A DNA stretch of 64,000 bases from Acidobacteriaceae bacterium TAA 166. Its GTDB lineage: Bacteria; Acidobacteriota; Terriglobia; Terriglobales; Acidobacteriaceae. Location: NCBI GenBank assembly GCA_000421065.1, contig ATWD01000002.1, forward strand, positions 434,001 to 498,000, in the 5' to 3' direction. Positions 17,033 to 26,418 of this stretch are shown here, in pieces. Numbering within the stretch: the stretch's first letter is position 1; every line of letters starts with the position of its first letter. The notes beneath the pieces were generated by a model. The model was given only the letters and a program-made list of their open reading frames with translations. It ran no database searches and had not been told where the DNA came from. A program made the translations under genes and the position numbers.

Positions 17033-20000
17033 ATGGCCGCGGAGTTTACTCATCTTCATCTGCATACGGATTACTCACTTCTGGACGGCGCCTGCGACGT
17101 CGATAAACTGGCAAGTCATCTGAGCAAGATCGGCCAGAAGGCCGCGGCGATGACCGACCATGGAAATATCTATGGCGCGGTTCACTTCTTCGATGCGATG
17201 AAGAAGAAGGACATCAAACCGATTCTGGGCTGCGAGCTTTATCTGTCGGAGACCGCGGACCATCGCGAGATGTCGGGCGGGTACAAGCACTTTCTGGTGC
17301 TGGCCGAGAACGAAGAGGGCTATCGCAACCTGGTGCGCCTGACCAGCGAGGCCGCGCTGCATGGGTTCTATCGCAAGCCGCGCGTGTCGAAGGAGTTTTT
17401 GTCGCGGCATACGAAGGGGCTGATCGCGTTCTCGGGCTGTCTTGCGGGTGAGGTGAATCAACACCTGATGGCGGGCAAGTACGACGAAGCCAAGCGCGTC
17501 GCCGGGCAGTTCGAGGACATGTTCGGAAAGGGCAACTTCTTTCTAGAGGTGCAGGACCACGGCCTCGAGCCGGACAAGCCGGTGCGTGAGGCTCTGTACC
17601 GGATGGAGAAGGAGATGAACATCCCGTTGATCGCGACCAACGACAGCCACTATGTGGCTGGCGACGACTCGCGGGCGCACGAGATTCTGCTGTGCGTGCA
17701 GACGGCGGGGAGCATGAACGATCCCAATCGGTTCAAGTTCGACACGCAGGAGTTCTACATCAAGTCGGCCGAGGAGATGCATCGGCTGTTCAAGGATCAT
17801 CCAGACACCTGCACGCGGACGATGCAGTTTATGGATCGCTGCAACCTGAAGCTCAAAGCCGTCGACAATCCCTTTCCTGAGTTTCCGGTGCCGGATGGAC
17901 ATACGCTCGAGAGCTACTTCGAAGAGGTTTGCAGGGAGGGTCTGCGCAAGCGCCTGGATACGGCGGTGGCGCATCTGCGCGAGACGGGCAAGCTGCGGAA
18001 GAGTATTGCCGACTATGAGGAGCGTCTAAACCGCGAGCTGGATTGCATCAAGCAGATGAAGTTCCCGGGCTACTTCATGATTGTGTGGGACTTTATCCGC
18101 TATGCGAAGGAGCAGGGGATTCCGGTGGGTCCGGGGCGTGGATCGGCGGCGGGATCGTTGGTGGCATACGTGATGGAGATCACGGATATCGATCCTCTGC
18201 AGAACGAGCTTCTGTTCGAGCGGTTTCTGAATCCGGAGCGCGTGTCGATGCCCGATATCGATATCGACTTCTGCATGAACCGGCGCGGCGAGGTGATCGA
18301 GTATGTCAAGCGCAAGTACGGCAACGATCAGGTGGCGCAGATCATCACGTTCAACACGATGGCGGCGAAGGCGGCGATCAAGGACGTGGGGCGCGCGCTG
18401 GAGATGCCGTACGGCGAGGTGGACCGCATCGCGAAGATGATTCCGGCGACGATCGGGATCACGATCGATGCCGCGCTGAAGGACAATGGCCCGCTGGCGA
18501 CGGCGTATGACAGCGATCCGAAGATCAAGGAGCTGATCGATACGGCGATGCGCCTGGAGGGACTGGTGCGCGGCGCCGGCGTGCATGCCGCCGGCGTGGT
18601 GATCGCGCCGAAGCCGCTGACGGAACTTGTGCCGGTGACGCGCACAAAAGACGAGGCTACGGTTACGGCGTATGACATGAAGGCGGTCGAGAAGATGGGT
18701 CTGCTCAAGATGGACTTTCTTGGGCTGACCACGCTGACTGTGATCGACGACTGCCTGAAGCTGATCAAGCAGACGACGGGCGAAGAGATCGACATGGCCA
18801 AGGTTCCGCTGGACGATGAGAAGACGTATGAGCAGGTCTTTCATCGCGCGCTGACCTCGGGCATCTTCCAGTTTGAATCGGGCGGGATGCGCGATGTTCT
18901 GCGGCGCTACAAGCCGACGACGGTCGAAGACCTGACCGCTCTGAATGCGTTGTATCGGCCGGGGCCGATTCAGGGTGGCATGATCGACGACTTCATCGAG
19001 CGCAAGTGGGGACGCAGGGCGGTTGAGTATATGTTCCCGGAGCTGGAGCCGATTCTGCGCGAGACGCTGGGCGTGATTGTGTATCAGGAGCAGGTGATGC
19101 AGATCAGCTCGGCGATTGGAGGATATTCGCTGGGCGGCGCGGATCTTCTGCGTCGAGCGATGGGGAAGAAGATCGCCGAGGAGATGGCCAAGCAGCGCGA
19201 CTTGTTTATGGCCGGCGCGGCGCAGCTGAAGTTCGACAAGACCAAGGCTGGGCAGTTGTTCGACCTGATGGAGCAGTTCGCGGGGTATGGCTTCAACAAG
19301 TCGCACTCGGCGGCGTATGCGATTCTGGCGTATCACACGGCTTGGCTGAAGACTCACTATCCAGTGGAGTTTATGGCGGCGCTGCTGACGAGCGAAACGT
19401 CGAAGCCGGAGAACGTGGTGAAGTACATCGGCGAGTGCAAGGAGATGAATATCCCCGTGGTTCCGCCGAATGTGCAGGCCTCGGACGCGAACTTCACGCC
19501 GGTGAAGACGGAGGATGGGTTTGCCATCGGGTTCGGTCTGGCGGCGATCAAGAACGTGGGCCATAACGCGATTGAGTCGATCATCGCCGCGCGCGCGGAG
19601 CTGAGGAAGGAGGGCCAGCAGGGCTTTGCCTCTCTCTGGGATTTTTGCGAGAAGGTGGACCTGAGCCGGTTGAACAAGCGGGTGCTGGAGTCGTTGATCA
19701 AGGCCGGAGCGATGGACAGCTTTGGGGCGCGAGCGCAGACGACGGCGGCTCTGGACAAGGCGATGGAGCAGGCGCAGAAGGCGCAGCGCGACGCGGCGGC
19801 GGGGCAGCATGGATTGTTCGGGATCTTCGCCGCCGATCCGGGCGCGGGTTCGGCGGCGGATCATGCGCTGCCGAGTGTTCCGGAGTGGGATGAGCATACG
19901 CGGCTGCAGAACGAGAAGGAGGTTCTGGGCTTCTTCGTCTCGGGGCATCCGATGGACAAGTATCGCGAGAAGCTGCGCAATATGAAGGTGGTGACCGCGG

Positions 20001-20569
20001 CGGCGGCGTGCGAGATGAAGCCGGAGCCGCAGGTCTTTCGGCGCGGGCGTGACGAGCAGCCGCAGAATGAGATTCAGATTGCGGGCGTGATTACGGGACT
20101 GAAGGTGGCGAAGTCTAAGCGCTCGGGCGAGATGTATGCGCAGGCGACGCTGGAGGATACGACGGGCAAGATCGAGCTGATCGCGTTTCCGCAGTCGTAT
20201 GAGAAGCTGGCGGAGAGGCTGAAGATCGAGGTTCCGGTGCTGGTGCGCGGGGTGCTGCGCGGAGAGGAGGACTCGGCTCCGAAGCTGGCGCTGTCGAATA
20301 TTCAGGCGCTCGAGGATGTGAAGATCAAGCTTCCGGAGGCTCTGCGGATTCGGGTTCCTCTGCATAATCCGGATGCTGCGCTGCTGGAGAAGCTGCATGC
20401 GATTCTGGTGGGGGCTCCGGGCAAGGGCAAACTGCTGCTGGATCTGGAGGAGCCGGGGGAGTTCTGCGCGGTGCTGGAGCCGCAGGGCGTGATGGTGGCG
20501 GCGGACCGGCTGTTTATCGATCGGGTGGAGGAGATTGTGGGGCAGGGTGGGGTTCGGGTGATTGAGTAG
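17033..20569 (+). CDS. dnaE: DNA polymerase III subunit alpha
   Basis: 1178-residue replicative polymerase of the DnaE1 type. The N-terminal PHP domain opens with THLHLHTDYSLLDG, and the palm catalytic aspartates are in MPDIDIDFCMNRRGEV (about residues 405-420). It also has GPGRGSAAGSLVAY, the fingers region GIFQFESGGMRDVLR and YRPGPIQGGMIDDFI, a helix-hairpin-helix region with GFNKSHSAAYA, and a C-terminal OB domain around residues 1020-1100. Length and motifs are complete. The preceding 85 bp are outside the repeat and probably hold the promoter. Confidence 0.97.
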   Translation: MAAEFTHLHLHTDYSLLDGACDVDKLASHLSKIGQKAAAMTDHGNIYGAVHFFDAMKKKDIKPILGCELYLSETADHREMSGGYKHFLVLAENEEGYRNLVRLTSEAALHGFYRKPRVSKEFLSRHTKGLIAFSGCLAGEVNQHLMAGKYDEAKRVAGQFEDMFGKGNFFLEVQDHGLEPDKPVREALYRMEKEMNIPLIATNDSHYVAGDDSRAHEILLCVQTAGSMNDPNRFKFDTQEFYIKSAEEMHRLFKDHPDTCTRTMQFMDRCNLKLKAVDNPFPEFPVPDGHTLESYFEEVCREGLRKRLDTAVAHLRETGKLRKSIADYEERLNRELDCIKQMKFPGYFMIVWDFIRYAKEQGIPVGPGRGSAAGSLVAYVMEITDIDPLQNELLFERFLNPERVSMPDIDIDFCMNRRGEVIEYVKRKYGNDQVAQIITFNTMAAKAAIKDVGRALEMPYGEVDRIAKMIPATIGITIDAALKDNGPLATAYDSDPKIKELIDTAMRLEGLVRGAGVHAAGVVIAPKPLTELVPVTRTKDEATVTAYDMKAVEKMGLLKMDFLGLTTLTVIDDCLKLIKQTTGEEIDMAKVPLDDEKTYEQVFHRALTSGIFQFESGGMRDVLRRYKPTTVEDLTALNALYRPGPIQGGMIDDFIERKWGRRAVEYMFPELEPILRETLGVIVYQEQVMQISSAIGGYSLGGADLLRRAMGKKIAEEMAKQRDLFMAGAAQLKFDKTKAGQLFDLMEQFAGYGFNKSHSAAYAILAYHTAWLKTHYPVEFMAALLTSETSKPENVVKYIGECKEMNIPVVPPNVQASDANFTPVKTEDGFAIGFGLAAIKNVGHNAIESIIAARAELRKEGQQGFASLWDFCEKVDLSRLNKRVLESLIKAGAMDSFGARAQTTAALDKAMEQAQKAQRDAAAGQHGLFGIFAADPGAGSAADHALPSVPEWDEHTRLQNEKEVLGFFVSGHPMDKYREKLRNMKVVTAAAACEMKPEPQVFRRGRDEQPQNEIQIAGVITGLKVAKSKRSGEMYAQATLEDTTGKIELIAFPQSYEKLAERLKIEVPVLVRGVLRGEEDSAPKLALSNIQALEDVKIKLPEALRIRVPLHNPDAALLEKLHAILVGAPGKGKLLLDLEEPGEFCAVLEPQGVMVAADRLFIDRVEEIVGQGGVRVIE

Positions 20570-20571
20570 AG

Positions 20572-20800
20572 GCGATGGCCTGCCGACCGGGCCCATTGCG
20601 CTCGGCCATCCCACAAACGAAGACCTGTTTGTGGGGACCTCGGTACGGGCGGTCACTTCGTGACGCGTGTACTCCCTTCGAAGTGGAGGCTCCCGATGGT
20701 CGCTTGAGAAATCTTCGTGCCGACCAGCGGGAGGCCCATGCCGAAGGCGGTATACATGTCACGAAGGGACCGCCCTACGCGTAGTGGGCGCTTTCCTTCT
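20572..20800. repeat. Palindromic intergenic repeat, copy 4 (full)
   Basis: It begins directly after the dnaE stop: GGCGATGGCCTGCCGACCGG, then hairpin 20609-20636 (TCCCACAAAC, 8-nt loop, GTTTGTGGGG), GGTCACTTCGTGACGCGTG, GGCTCCCGATGGTCGCTTGA, the inverse arm GCCGACCAGCGGGAGGCCCA and a closing CCGCCCTACGCGTAGTGGGCG. It is oriented like copies 2 and 9. Confidence 0.92.
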
Positions 20801-20814
20801 ACTCTCCAGATGGA

Positions 20815-20938
20815 AAGACGTCCCTCAGCGGCTGAAGCCGTGCCTTTAAACTAGATGGTTCGAGCTTTGCTCGAATGTCCACCTTAGCGACGATGATCCA
20901 GCTCTCGACGATGATCCAGCTCTCGACGATGGTACGAG
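20815..20938. repeat. Second repeat type and a short tandem repeat
   Basis: GCGGCTGAAGCCGTGCC near 20824 is a small inverted repeat of the same kind as those near 29168 and 33680. It is followed by CCACCTTAGCGACGATGA (20879-20896), found again at 41465-41482. An 18-bp unit ACGATGATCCAGCTCTCG is repeated in tandem (20890-20907 and 20908-20925) with a third partial unit. No gene is here; it lies at the 3' end of the minus-strand outer-membrane gene. Confidence 0.7.
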
Positions 20939-20940
20939 TT

Positions 20941-22482
20941 TTAAAAGCGGAAGACTGGTCCTACCTCGACGCCCCAGTTGGTGGAGTTGATGAAGTTGTC
21001 GTGCGAGAGGAAGGACAGCCGCGGTGGGGTACCGATTCCGTCGGGGTCGCGGATGGGGCTCTTGTAGCGGATCAGGGTCTGGGTGAGGGTTGCGCGGAGG
21101 CCGAGGTGGTCGGTGAAGCGGAGGTCGCCGCCGAGCGAGGCGGTGGCGGCGAAGTTGAAGTTGCGGCGGAGGTCGTTGGGGTTGGTTCCGGTGCGGCCGT
21201 AGCTGGCGAAGCCGGGAGCGAGGCCGAGGCGGATGGCGTAGCGTTTGGTGAGATAACCGGTGCGCACGCCGACGGTGGTGGTGGTGAGGGTGCCGCCTTT
21301 GTTGAGCGTAGAGATGGTGCTGGCGTCGGGGAAGACGTTGACGTCGGTGGTGAGATCGATGTAGCGACGCAGGCGGACGCCGATCTCGAAGCCGGCGCCG
21401 GTGGTGGTGGTGCGGCAGTTGAGGCAGCCGGTGTGGTTGGCCTGGAGCCCCGTCGAGGTGGAGTGCAGGCCGAGGTCGAAGTGCTCGACGGGTTCGTCGT
21501 AGAGCAGGCGATCGAACTGGCCGCGGATGGGAGACTGGGTGGCGGTGGGGTCCTCGTAGTCGCGCCACCAGGGGTAATGGCCGCGGAGGATGTTGGCTAG
21601 CGAGCGCGGGGGGTTGAGCGAAGCGCGCATAACCTTGTAGCCGAAGGCGTCGGGGTGGCGCTGAACGAGGGGATCGGAGATGTAGCGGTCGATGGTGTCT
21701 TCGCCCAGCATCCAGAGGGTTCCAACGATGGGGGTGACGATGAAGTCGACCCAGCCGGTGTTGTTGGTGTAGGTGGAGGTGGGCTGTTCGCAGTAGTTGG
21801 GGGTTCCGGGATGCTTGCTGCAGCGGATGGGATAGGTGAATCCGCCCTGGTTGAAGATGGCGGTCTCGCCGAGGGGGCCAATCTCCCACTGGGTGGAGTA
21901 GACGAGAGTCCAGAGGAAGGCATGGTAGCGGCTCTTCCAGTAGAGAGGGTCGCGGGAGATGCGGAGGTTGCGTCCGGCGGGATCGTTCTGGACCTGGATG
22001 TAGCCGGAGATGGCTCCCTGCATGGGATGACCGATGTAGTTGACCTGGAAGCTGTCGCCATCGTTCCAGCGGCGCATGTTGAACTGGCCGAGGGAGGCCC
22101 AGTAGTCGGACCAGAAGGGTTTGTTGAGCAGAATGGCGCGGTCCTTCTGGTCGGCGGTTATGACGCGGGTGGCGTTCTGGAGCATGTCGAAGGCGAGGGA
22201 CTCGAGGATGAGCCCCTTCCAGTGGAAGGGCTCGCGGGGGGTGGGATACCGGGCGGACCGACCGAGAGCGATGACGTCGGCGGCGTTATCGAGGGCGAAG
22301 GGCGAGGAGCGGTCGGGAAGGTAGGTGGAGCCGGGAGCGGAGCCGGCGAGCGAGGAGGGCTGCGGAGCGTCGACGAGCTCGGCCATCGAGGGAGACCCAC
22401 TCGCGGTTGCGTCCTGGGCGGAGCAGAGACAATGAAGCCAAAACAGGCAGAGGAGAGATTTAAAAAAACGGGCGCGCAGCAT
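20941..22482 (-). CDS. Predicted outer-membrane protein of unknown function
   Basis: 513 aa from ATG 22482. A signal peptide, LLCLFWLHCLCSAQ, follows basic residues and probably cleaves after Ala/Gln near residue 22. An upstream in-frame start at 22590 would put 36 charged residues in front and is less likely. The mature part has PFHWKGLILESLAFDML, a GHPMQGAISGYIQVQ segment and alternating strands in the C-terminal half, ending in Val-Phe-Arg-Phe, the aromatic C-terminus of a beta-barrel. It resembles DUF3943-like acidobacterial and Bacteroidetes outer-membrane proteins, but I am not certain. It stands alone, divergent from accA. Confidence 0.82.
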   Translation of the reverse strand: MLRARFFKSLLCLFWLHCLCSAQDATASGSPSMAELVDAPQPSSLAGSAPGSTYLPDRSSPFALDNAADVIALGRSARYPTPREPFHWKGLILESLAFDMLQNATRVITADQKDRAILLNKPFWSDYWASLGQFNMRRWNDGDSFQVNYIGHPMQGAISGYIQVQNDPAGRNLRISRDPLYWKSRYHAFLWTLVYSTQWEIGPLGETAIFNQGGFTYPIRCSKHPGTPNYCEQPTSTYTNNTGWVDFIVTPIVGTLWMLGEDTIDRYISDPLVQRHPDAFGYKVMRASLNPPRSLANILRGHYPWWRDYEDPTATQSPIRGQFDRLLYDEPVEHFDLGLHSTSTGLQANHTGCLNCRTTTTGAGFEIGVRLRRYIDLTTDVNVFPDASTISTLNKGGTLTTTTVGVRTGYLTKRYAIRLGLAPGFASYGRTGTNPNDLRRNFNFAATASLGGDLRFTDHLGLRATLTQTLIRYKSPIRDPDGIGTPPRLSFLSHDNFINSTNWGVEVGPVFRF

Positions 22483-22755
22483 CGACCAACTTTCATCTTC
22501 CAATCGACGCCTGAAGCATGCGTCGAAAAAAGGATCATCTCTCCAGGAGAACCCGGAGGGACGAAGATAGTTTTTTGCTTGAGTGAGCACGAGCGACGTA
22601 CATCTCTCACGGAGAGAACCGGCGAGAGAACTGCTCGTTTTTCTCTTACTCCATCGTTACGATGCAGTTGTGCCGATCTGTGCTGCCTGCCTTCCCGGCG
22701 GGGGAAGGGCATCGTTCGCCTCGATCGCTTACAATCGATGGAGCAGGACTAAGAT

Positions 22756-23649
22756 ATGGCCGAGAGAGAGACAGGCAGATCAGCGCAGGCGAGCACCGCG
22801 GTTCCACCGGTTCCCGAGGCCTGGGTCCGGACGGAGCTGGCGCGGCATCCGCAGCGCCCTTATCCCATGGACTTCATACAGGCAATCTTCACCGGCTTCA
22901 GCGAGATTCATGGCGATCGCTCCTTCGGGGACGATCAGGCGCTGTCCGCGGGCATGGCGTGGTTTCATGGCGAGCCGGTGATGGTGATCGGAAATCTGAA
23001 GGGACGGACGCTGAAGGATCGGGTGGCGCGGAAGTTCGGATCCCCCGACCCGGAGGGATACCGCAAGGCTCTGCGCGCGATGAAGATCGCGGAGAAGTTT
23101 TCGCGCCCGGTGTTCACCTTCATCGATCTGGCGGGAGCCTATCCGGGGATCGGGGCCGAGGAGCGCGGGCAGGGCGAGGCGATCGCGCGCAACCTGCTGG
23201 AGATGTCGCGGCTGCGGGTTCCGACCATTGCCACCATCACCGGCGAGGGGGGATCGGGCGGAGCGCTGGCGCTGGCGGTTGCGGATCGCGTGCTGATGCT
23301 CGAGAACTCGATCTATTCGGTGATCTCGCCCGAGGGTTGCGCGTCCATCATGTGGAAGGACGCCAGCAAGAAGCAGCAGGCCGCGGCGGCTTTAAAGTAC
23401 ACGGCCAGCGATGTGCGGTCGCTGGGGTGCGTGGACGAGGTGCTGGCGGAGCCGGAGGGTGGAAGCCAGGACGATCCTGCCGCCGCGTTTGCCTCCGTCG
23501 ATGAGCGGCTGCGGCATCATCTGGCCAGTCTGCGGGCACTCCCCCTGGAGCATCTGCTGGAAGAGCGTTACCGAAAGTTCCGCAATATCGCGCAGTTCTA
23601 CACGGTCGAGGCCGTTTCGGCTCCGGCTGTCGCAGCCACCGGCGCGTAG
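22756..23649 (+). CDS. accA: Acetyl-CoA carboxylase carboxyltransferase subunit alpha
   Basis: Carboxyl-transferase alpha subunit of the malonyl-CoA-forming complex, 297 aa. It has FSEIHGDRSFGDDQA, GFRKALRLMxxAEKF-type GYRKALRAMKIAEKF, TFIDLAGAYPGIGAEERGQ, the oxyanion region TGEGGSGGALALAV and the ISPEGCASIMWKD segment. The first ~25 residues are shorter than the helical N-terminus of the E. coli protein. accD is not in the window, as is common. GGAG about 11 nt before ATG 22756 can serve as RBS. Confidence 0.96.
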   Translation: MAERETGRSAQASTAVPPVPEAWVRTELARHPQRPYPMDFIQAIFTGFSEIHGDRSFGDDQALSAGMAWFHGEPVMVIGNLKGRTLKDRVARKFGSPDPEGYRKALRAMKIAEKFSRPVFTFIDLAGAYPGIGAEERGQGEAIARNLLEMSRLRVPTIATITGEGGSGGALALAVADRVLMLENSIYSVISPEGCASIMWKDASKKQQAAAALKYTASDVRSLGCVDEVLAEPEGGSQDDPAAAFASVDERLRHHLASLRALPLEHLLEERYRKFRNIAQFYTVEAVSAPAVAATGA

Positions 23650-23688
23650 CCCAGCGCGTAGCCGTATCACGCGCACGGAGTCATCTTT

Positions 23689-24771
23689 TTGTCGTTTGTT
23701 CCTGATACAACGATGGTTGAACGCCGCAGCGGGCGAACCCTGGAGCTGGCCCGGTTCGGCGCGGCGGCGGCATGGGCTGTCTCGTCGCGGCTGCTGTCGG
23801 CCAGTTCGGCGCGGGGGATCACGAACCGCTTCGACATCGATGCCGCTCGGCCTCTGTTGAGCGCGCTCTTCCTTTTGTTCCTGCTGGGGGTGGGCTTTTC
23901 GCTGCTGGAGATGATCGCGAAACGGCCGACGTCGGGCCGGTACGTCCTCGGTCTTCCCAGACGCCCCAGCGCGGGGCGCGAGTGGCAGATCGGCGCGGCG
24001 CTGGGATGGGGGATGGTCGTCGTCGCCGTGCTGCCGATGGCGCTGGCAGGCAGGCTGCATACCAGCTTCTGGACGGGCCCGGGAACGCTGAAGTTCATGG
24101 CGCTGAACCTGCTTACCCTGGCGGTGAGCTCGCTCATCGTGGAGGTGGTCTTTCGCGGCTATCCCTTCCGATGCCTGATCTCGGTGATGGGGCCTACGGG
24201 GGCCACGCTGTGCATGTCGGTGCTGTTCGGGCTGGCGCAGGCGGTGGTGAATGGGGCGACGCGCACCGGAATCTTCGTCGCGATCTGGATGGGCATCGTC
24301 TTCTCCATCGCATGGCTGCGCACGCACGGCCTGTGGCTGGGGTGGGGCATGCGCTTTGCCTGGACGGCCAGCATGGGCGCTCTCTTCGGCCTTCCGGTAA
24401 GCGGATCGGACAACTCGGCGATCCTGATCCAGACGGTAGCGCGCGGGCGCAGCTGGCTGACAGGGGGTGAGTACGGCCCGGAGGGGGCCTGGTTTACTGC
24501 AGTTGCTTTGTTGCTGGGACTGATCGTTCTGGTTCGGGTGACGCGGGACTACGCCTGGCATTACACGCATGCTCCAATCATCGCCGGGGGATACCCGATG
24601 GAGGCCAAGCCTCCTGCCGCTCATACGGCGATGGAGCAACAGGCCCAGCAGGCTCAGCAGGCGGGTCCGGCTGCTCTGGTTCAAATACTTCCCACCGCCC
24701 CGCAGAGCCGGTCGGTGAACGATCCTCCGCCCCCGCCTAAGCCTCCGCCACCTCCTTTTCCGGAGGAGTAG
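23689..24771 (+). CDS. CPBP-like membrane protein with degenerate protease motifs
   Basis: 360 aa with about seven or eight membrane helices between residues 50 and 300 and a Pro-rich cytoplasmic or periplasmic tail ending in PPPPPKPPPPPFPEE-like runs. The hydrophobic core has the CPBP (CAAX/bacteriocin-processing) pattern, but motif 1 reads VEVVFRG, so the first Glu of the EExxxR pair is Val151. Motif 2 reads FGLAQ, so the metal-binding His is Gln184. It is therefore unlikely to be an active protease and may act as a scaffold or receptor. TTG 23689 with GGAG at 23677-23680 is the preferred start; ATG 23713 has no RBS. Confidence 0.8.
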   Translation: MSFVPDTTMVERRSGRTLELARFGAAAAWAVSSRLLSASSARGITNRFDIDAARPLLSALFLLFLLGVGFSLLEMIAKRPTSGRYVLGLPRRPSAGREWQIGAALGWGMVVVAVLPMALAGRLHTSFWTGPGTLKFMALNLLTLAVSSLIVEVVFRGYPFRCLISVMGPTGATLCMSVLFGLAQAVVNGATRTGIFVAIWMGIVFSIAWLRTHGLWLGWGMRFAWTASMGALFGLPVSGSDNSAILIQTVARGRSWLTGGEYGPEGAWFTAVALLLGLIVLVRVTRDYAWHYTHAPIIAGGYPMEAKPPAAHTAMEQQAQQAQQAGPAALVQILPTAPQSRSVNDPPPPPKPPPPPFPEE

Positions 24772-24917
24772 AGGGCTCTTCGCGGCGTTCCCTAGCGCTG
24801 AATTGTAATTTTCTTGAATCTTTCTTCAATCGTGGATGGAATCAGGCAAACACACAGGTCTTCCCCCTTGTCAAACGAGAAGAGAAGGCGCAAGCTGTCT
24901 CTACCCGAGGTGCTCCC

Positions 24918-26201
24918 ATGGCGACCGAGACGCCACGCACGCTCCATCTACTCCACAGACCCAGCCTTTCCATCTGGGCACTCTTCGCAGGGTGCCTGGC
25001 GCTGACCGCTCCCGCGCTCGAGGCGCAGGTGTTTGTCGTGGGAGAGAAGACGGCCACGTCCGATATCTCCACCTCGTTTACCCCGACGGATCTTCCGCTC
25101 TCCAAGGACAAGCTGAACGAGCGCGGCCGCCGAGAGCTGGTTCGCAATCTTGAGGCCGAGCAGGGATTCGCGCATCGGCCGCTGCCGGTGGGGATCCTGA
25201 CGCTCGAGGCCAACGGCGAGCTGAAGCCGGGGGGCGAGAAGTACCGCGAGATGGTCTATCAGAAGGGCCAGGCCGCCGCTGCCGGGGATCGCGTGGTCAT
25301 CACCGCGCTCCAGATCAAGGGCGACGAGATGATCTTCGACCTCAACGGCGGACCGTACGCGAAGCATCGCTTCCTGAGCCATGTGCAGCTGAACGATGCT
25401 CCGGTGGTGGCCTCGAACGCGGAGCGTCCGATGGGATCGCGGTTGACGCTGACCTTTCCCGGAGGAATTCCGGATATCTCGGCGCCCGAGGTGAAGGCCC
25501 TGCTGGAGCCGGTGGTGGATTTCGGTGTCAAGTCCGGCGAGCAGGCTTATGCCGACACCCTGCCTCCTCGCCTGAAGAATGCGATTGCGGCCCACGAGGT
25601 TCTGGTGGGGATGAATCATCGCATGGTGCTGGCGTCGTTGGGGTCTCCTGACCGCAAGGTTCGGGAGCAGCAGAGCGGAGATGCGAATGGCTCCCGCTAT
25701 GAGGAGTGGATCTATGGGCAGGTTCCGCAGACGGTGCGGTTTATCCGTTTTGTGGGCGACCGGGTGACGGTGGTGGAGATCGCCGCGCTGGGCAAGCCGA
25801 TGGAGATCCACGACAAGAACGAGCTCGAAGAGGCCGAGGTTCCGGTGAATACGCGGGAGATCGCCCTGGGCGACCGCAAGCCGGGCGAGAGTGGGGCGGC
25901 TCCTGCTCCTCCCTCCTTGCGGCTGCCTGGAGAGGCGGCTCCGGCGAACGCCCAGGGACGGGTCCAGTATCCGGACGATAAGAACGCCAGCCGCAAGGCA
26001 GATCGACAGCCGATTCCTGCGGCGCCGGGATCTCCGGTCGATCCTGCGGCGAATACGCCACCGAGCGGGCAGAGCTCGACGATCCCTCCGGCCAGTCAAT
26101 CGGGGCAGGCAGGGCAAACGGATCCTGCGGGAACGATCCCTCCGGCAAGCCAGCAGCCAGGGGTGGGACGCACGGCTCCCCGGCTGGGGACGACACCTTA
26201 G
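24918..26201 (+). CDS. Secreted protein with a Pro-rich tail, function unknown
   Basis: 427 aa. The N-terminal signal peptide contains LSIWALFAGCLALTAPALEA (cleavage near residue 36, AQVFVV follows). The middle part is soluble and periplasmic. A segment at ~230-290 (VLVGMNHRMVLASLGSPDRK, then EEWIYG and VRFIRFVGDRVTVVEI) looks like the SmpA/OmlA (BamE-like) fold, often found in envelope proteins. From ~330 onward it is Pro, Ala, Gln and Ser rich and probably disordered. A palindromic repeat follows its stop. The gene style is familiar in acidobacteria but no function is known. Confidence 0.82.
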   Translation: MATETPRTLHLLHRPSLSIWALFAGCLALTAPALEAQVFVVGEKTATSDISTSFTPTDLPLSKDKLNERGRRELVRNLEAEQGFAHRPLPVGILTLEANGELKPGGEKYREMVYQKGQAAAAGDRVVITALQIKGDEMIFDLNGGPYAKHRFLSHVQLNDAPVVASNAERPMGSRLTLTFPGGIPDISAPEVKALLEPVVDFGVKSGEQAYADTLPPRLKNAIAAHEVLVGMNHRMVLASLGSPDRKVREQQSGDANGSRYEEWIYGQVPQTVRFIRFVGDRVTVVEIAALGKPMEIHDKNELEEAEVPVNTREIALGDRKPGESGAAPAPPSLRLPGEAAPANAQGRVQYPDDKNASRKADRQPIPAAPGSPVDPAANTPPSGQSSTIPPASQSGQAGQTDPAGTIPPASQQPGVGRTAPRLGTTP

Positions 26202-26211
26202 GCTCTTAAGA

Positions 26212-26320
26212 CGATGGCCGGCCGGCCGGGCCCACTGCGCGTGGGGCGGTCACTTCCTGACGTGTATATCCCCTCCGGGTCGAGGCTCCCGAGCGGCGCT
26301 TCGCGCTCCTCACGGCTCTT
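26212..26320. repeat. Palindromic intergenic repeat, copy 5 (short)
   Basis: It begins ~10 bp after the 24918-26201 stop: GATGGCCGGCCGGCCGGGCC, then GGGGCGGTCACTTCCTGACG and GTCGAGGCTCCCGAGCGGCG, ending in GCTTCGCGCTCCTCACGG. It lacks the CCCCACAAAC hairpin and the distal arm. Confidence 0.75.
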
Positions 26321-26418
26321 ACGGGTATTCTTAGAGAACAACCTGGAGGGAAGCGCGGCTGCCGAGGCTCGGCGTCGGCTTCTTTTTCGTTGTAGATAAC
26401 CGAAGGGCAGGATTATAG

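Noticed and set aside
18026..20656. Minus-strand ORF of 876 residues opposite dnaE
   Set aside because: His/Arg/Leu-rich mirror translation of dnaE without domain signals.
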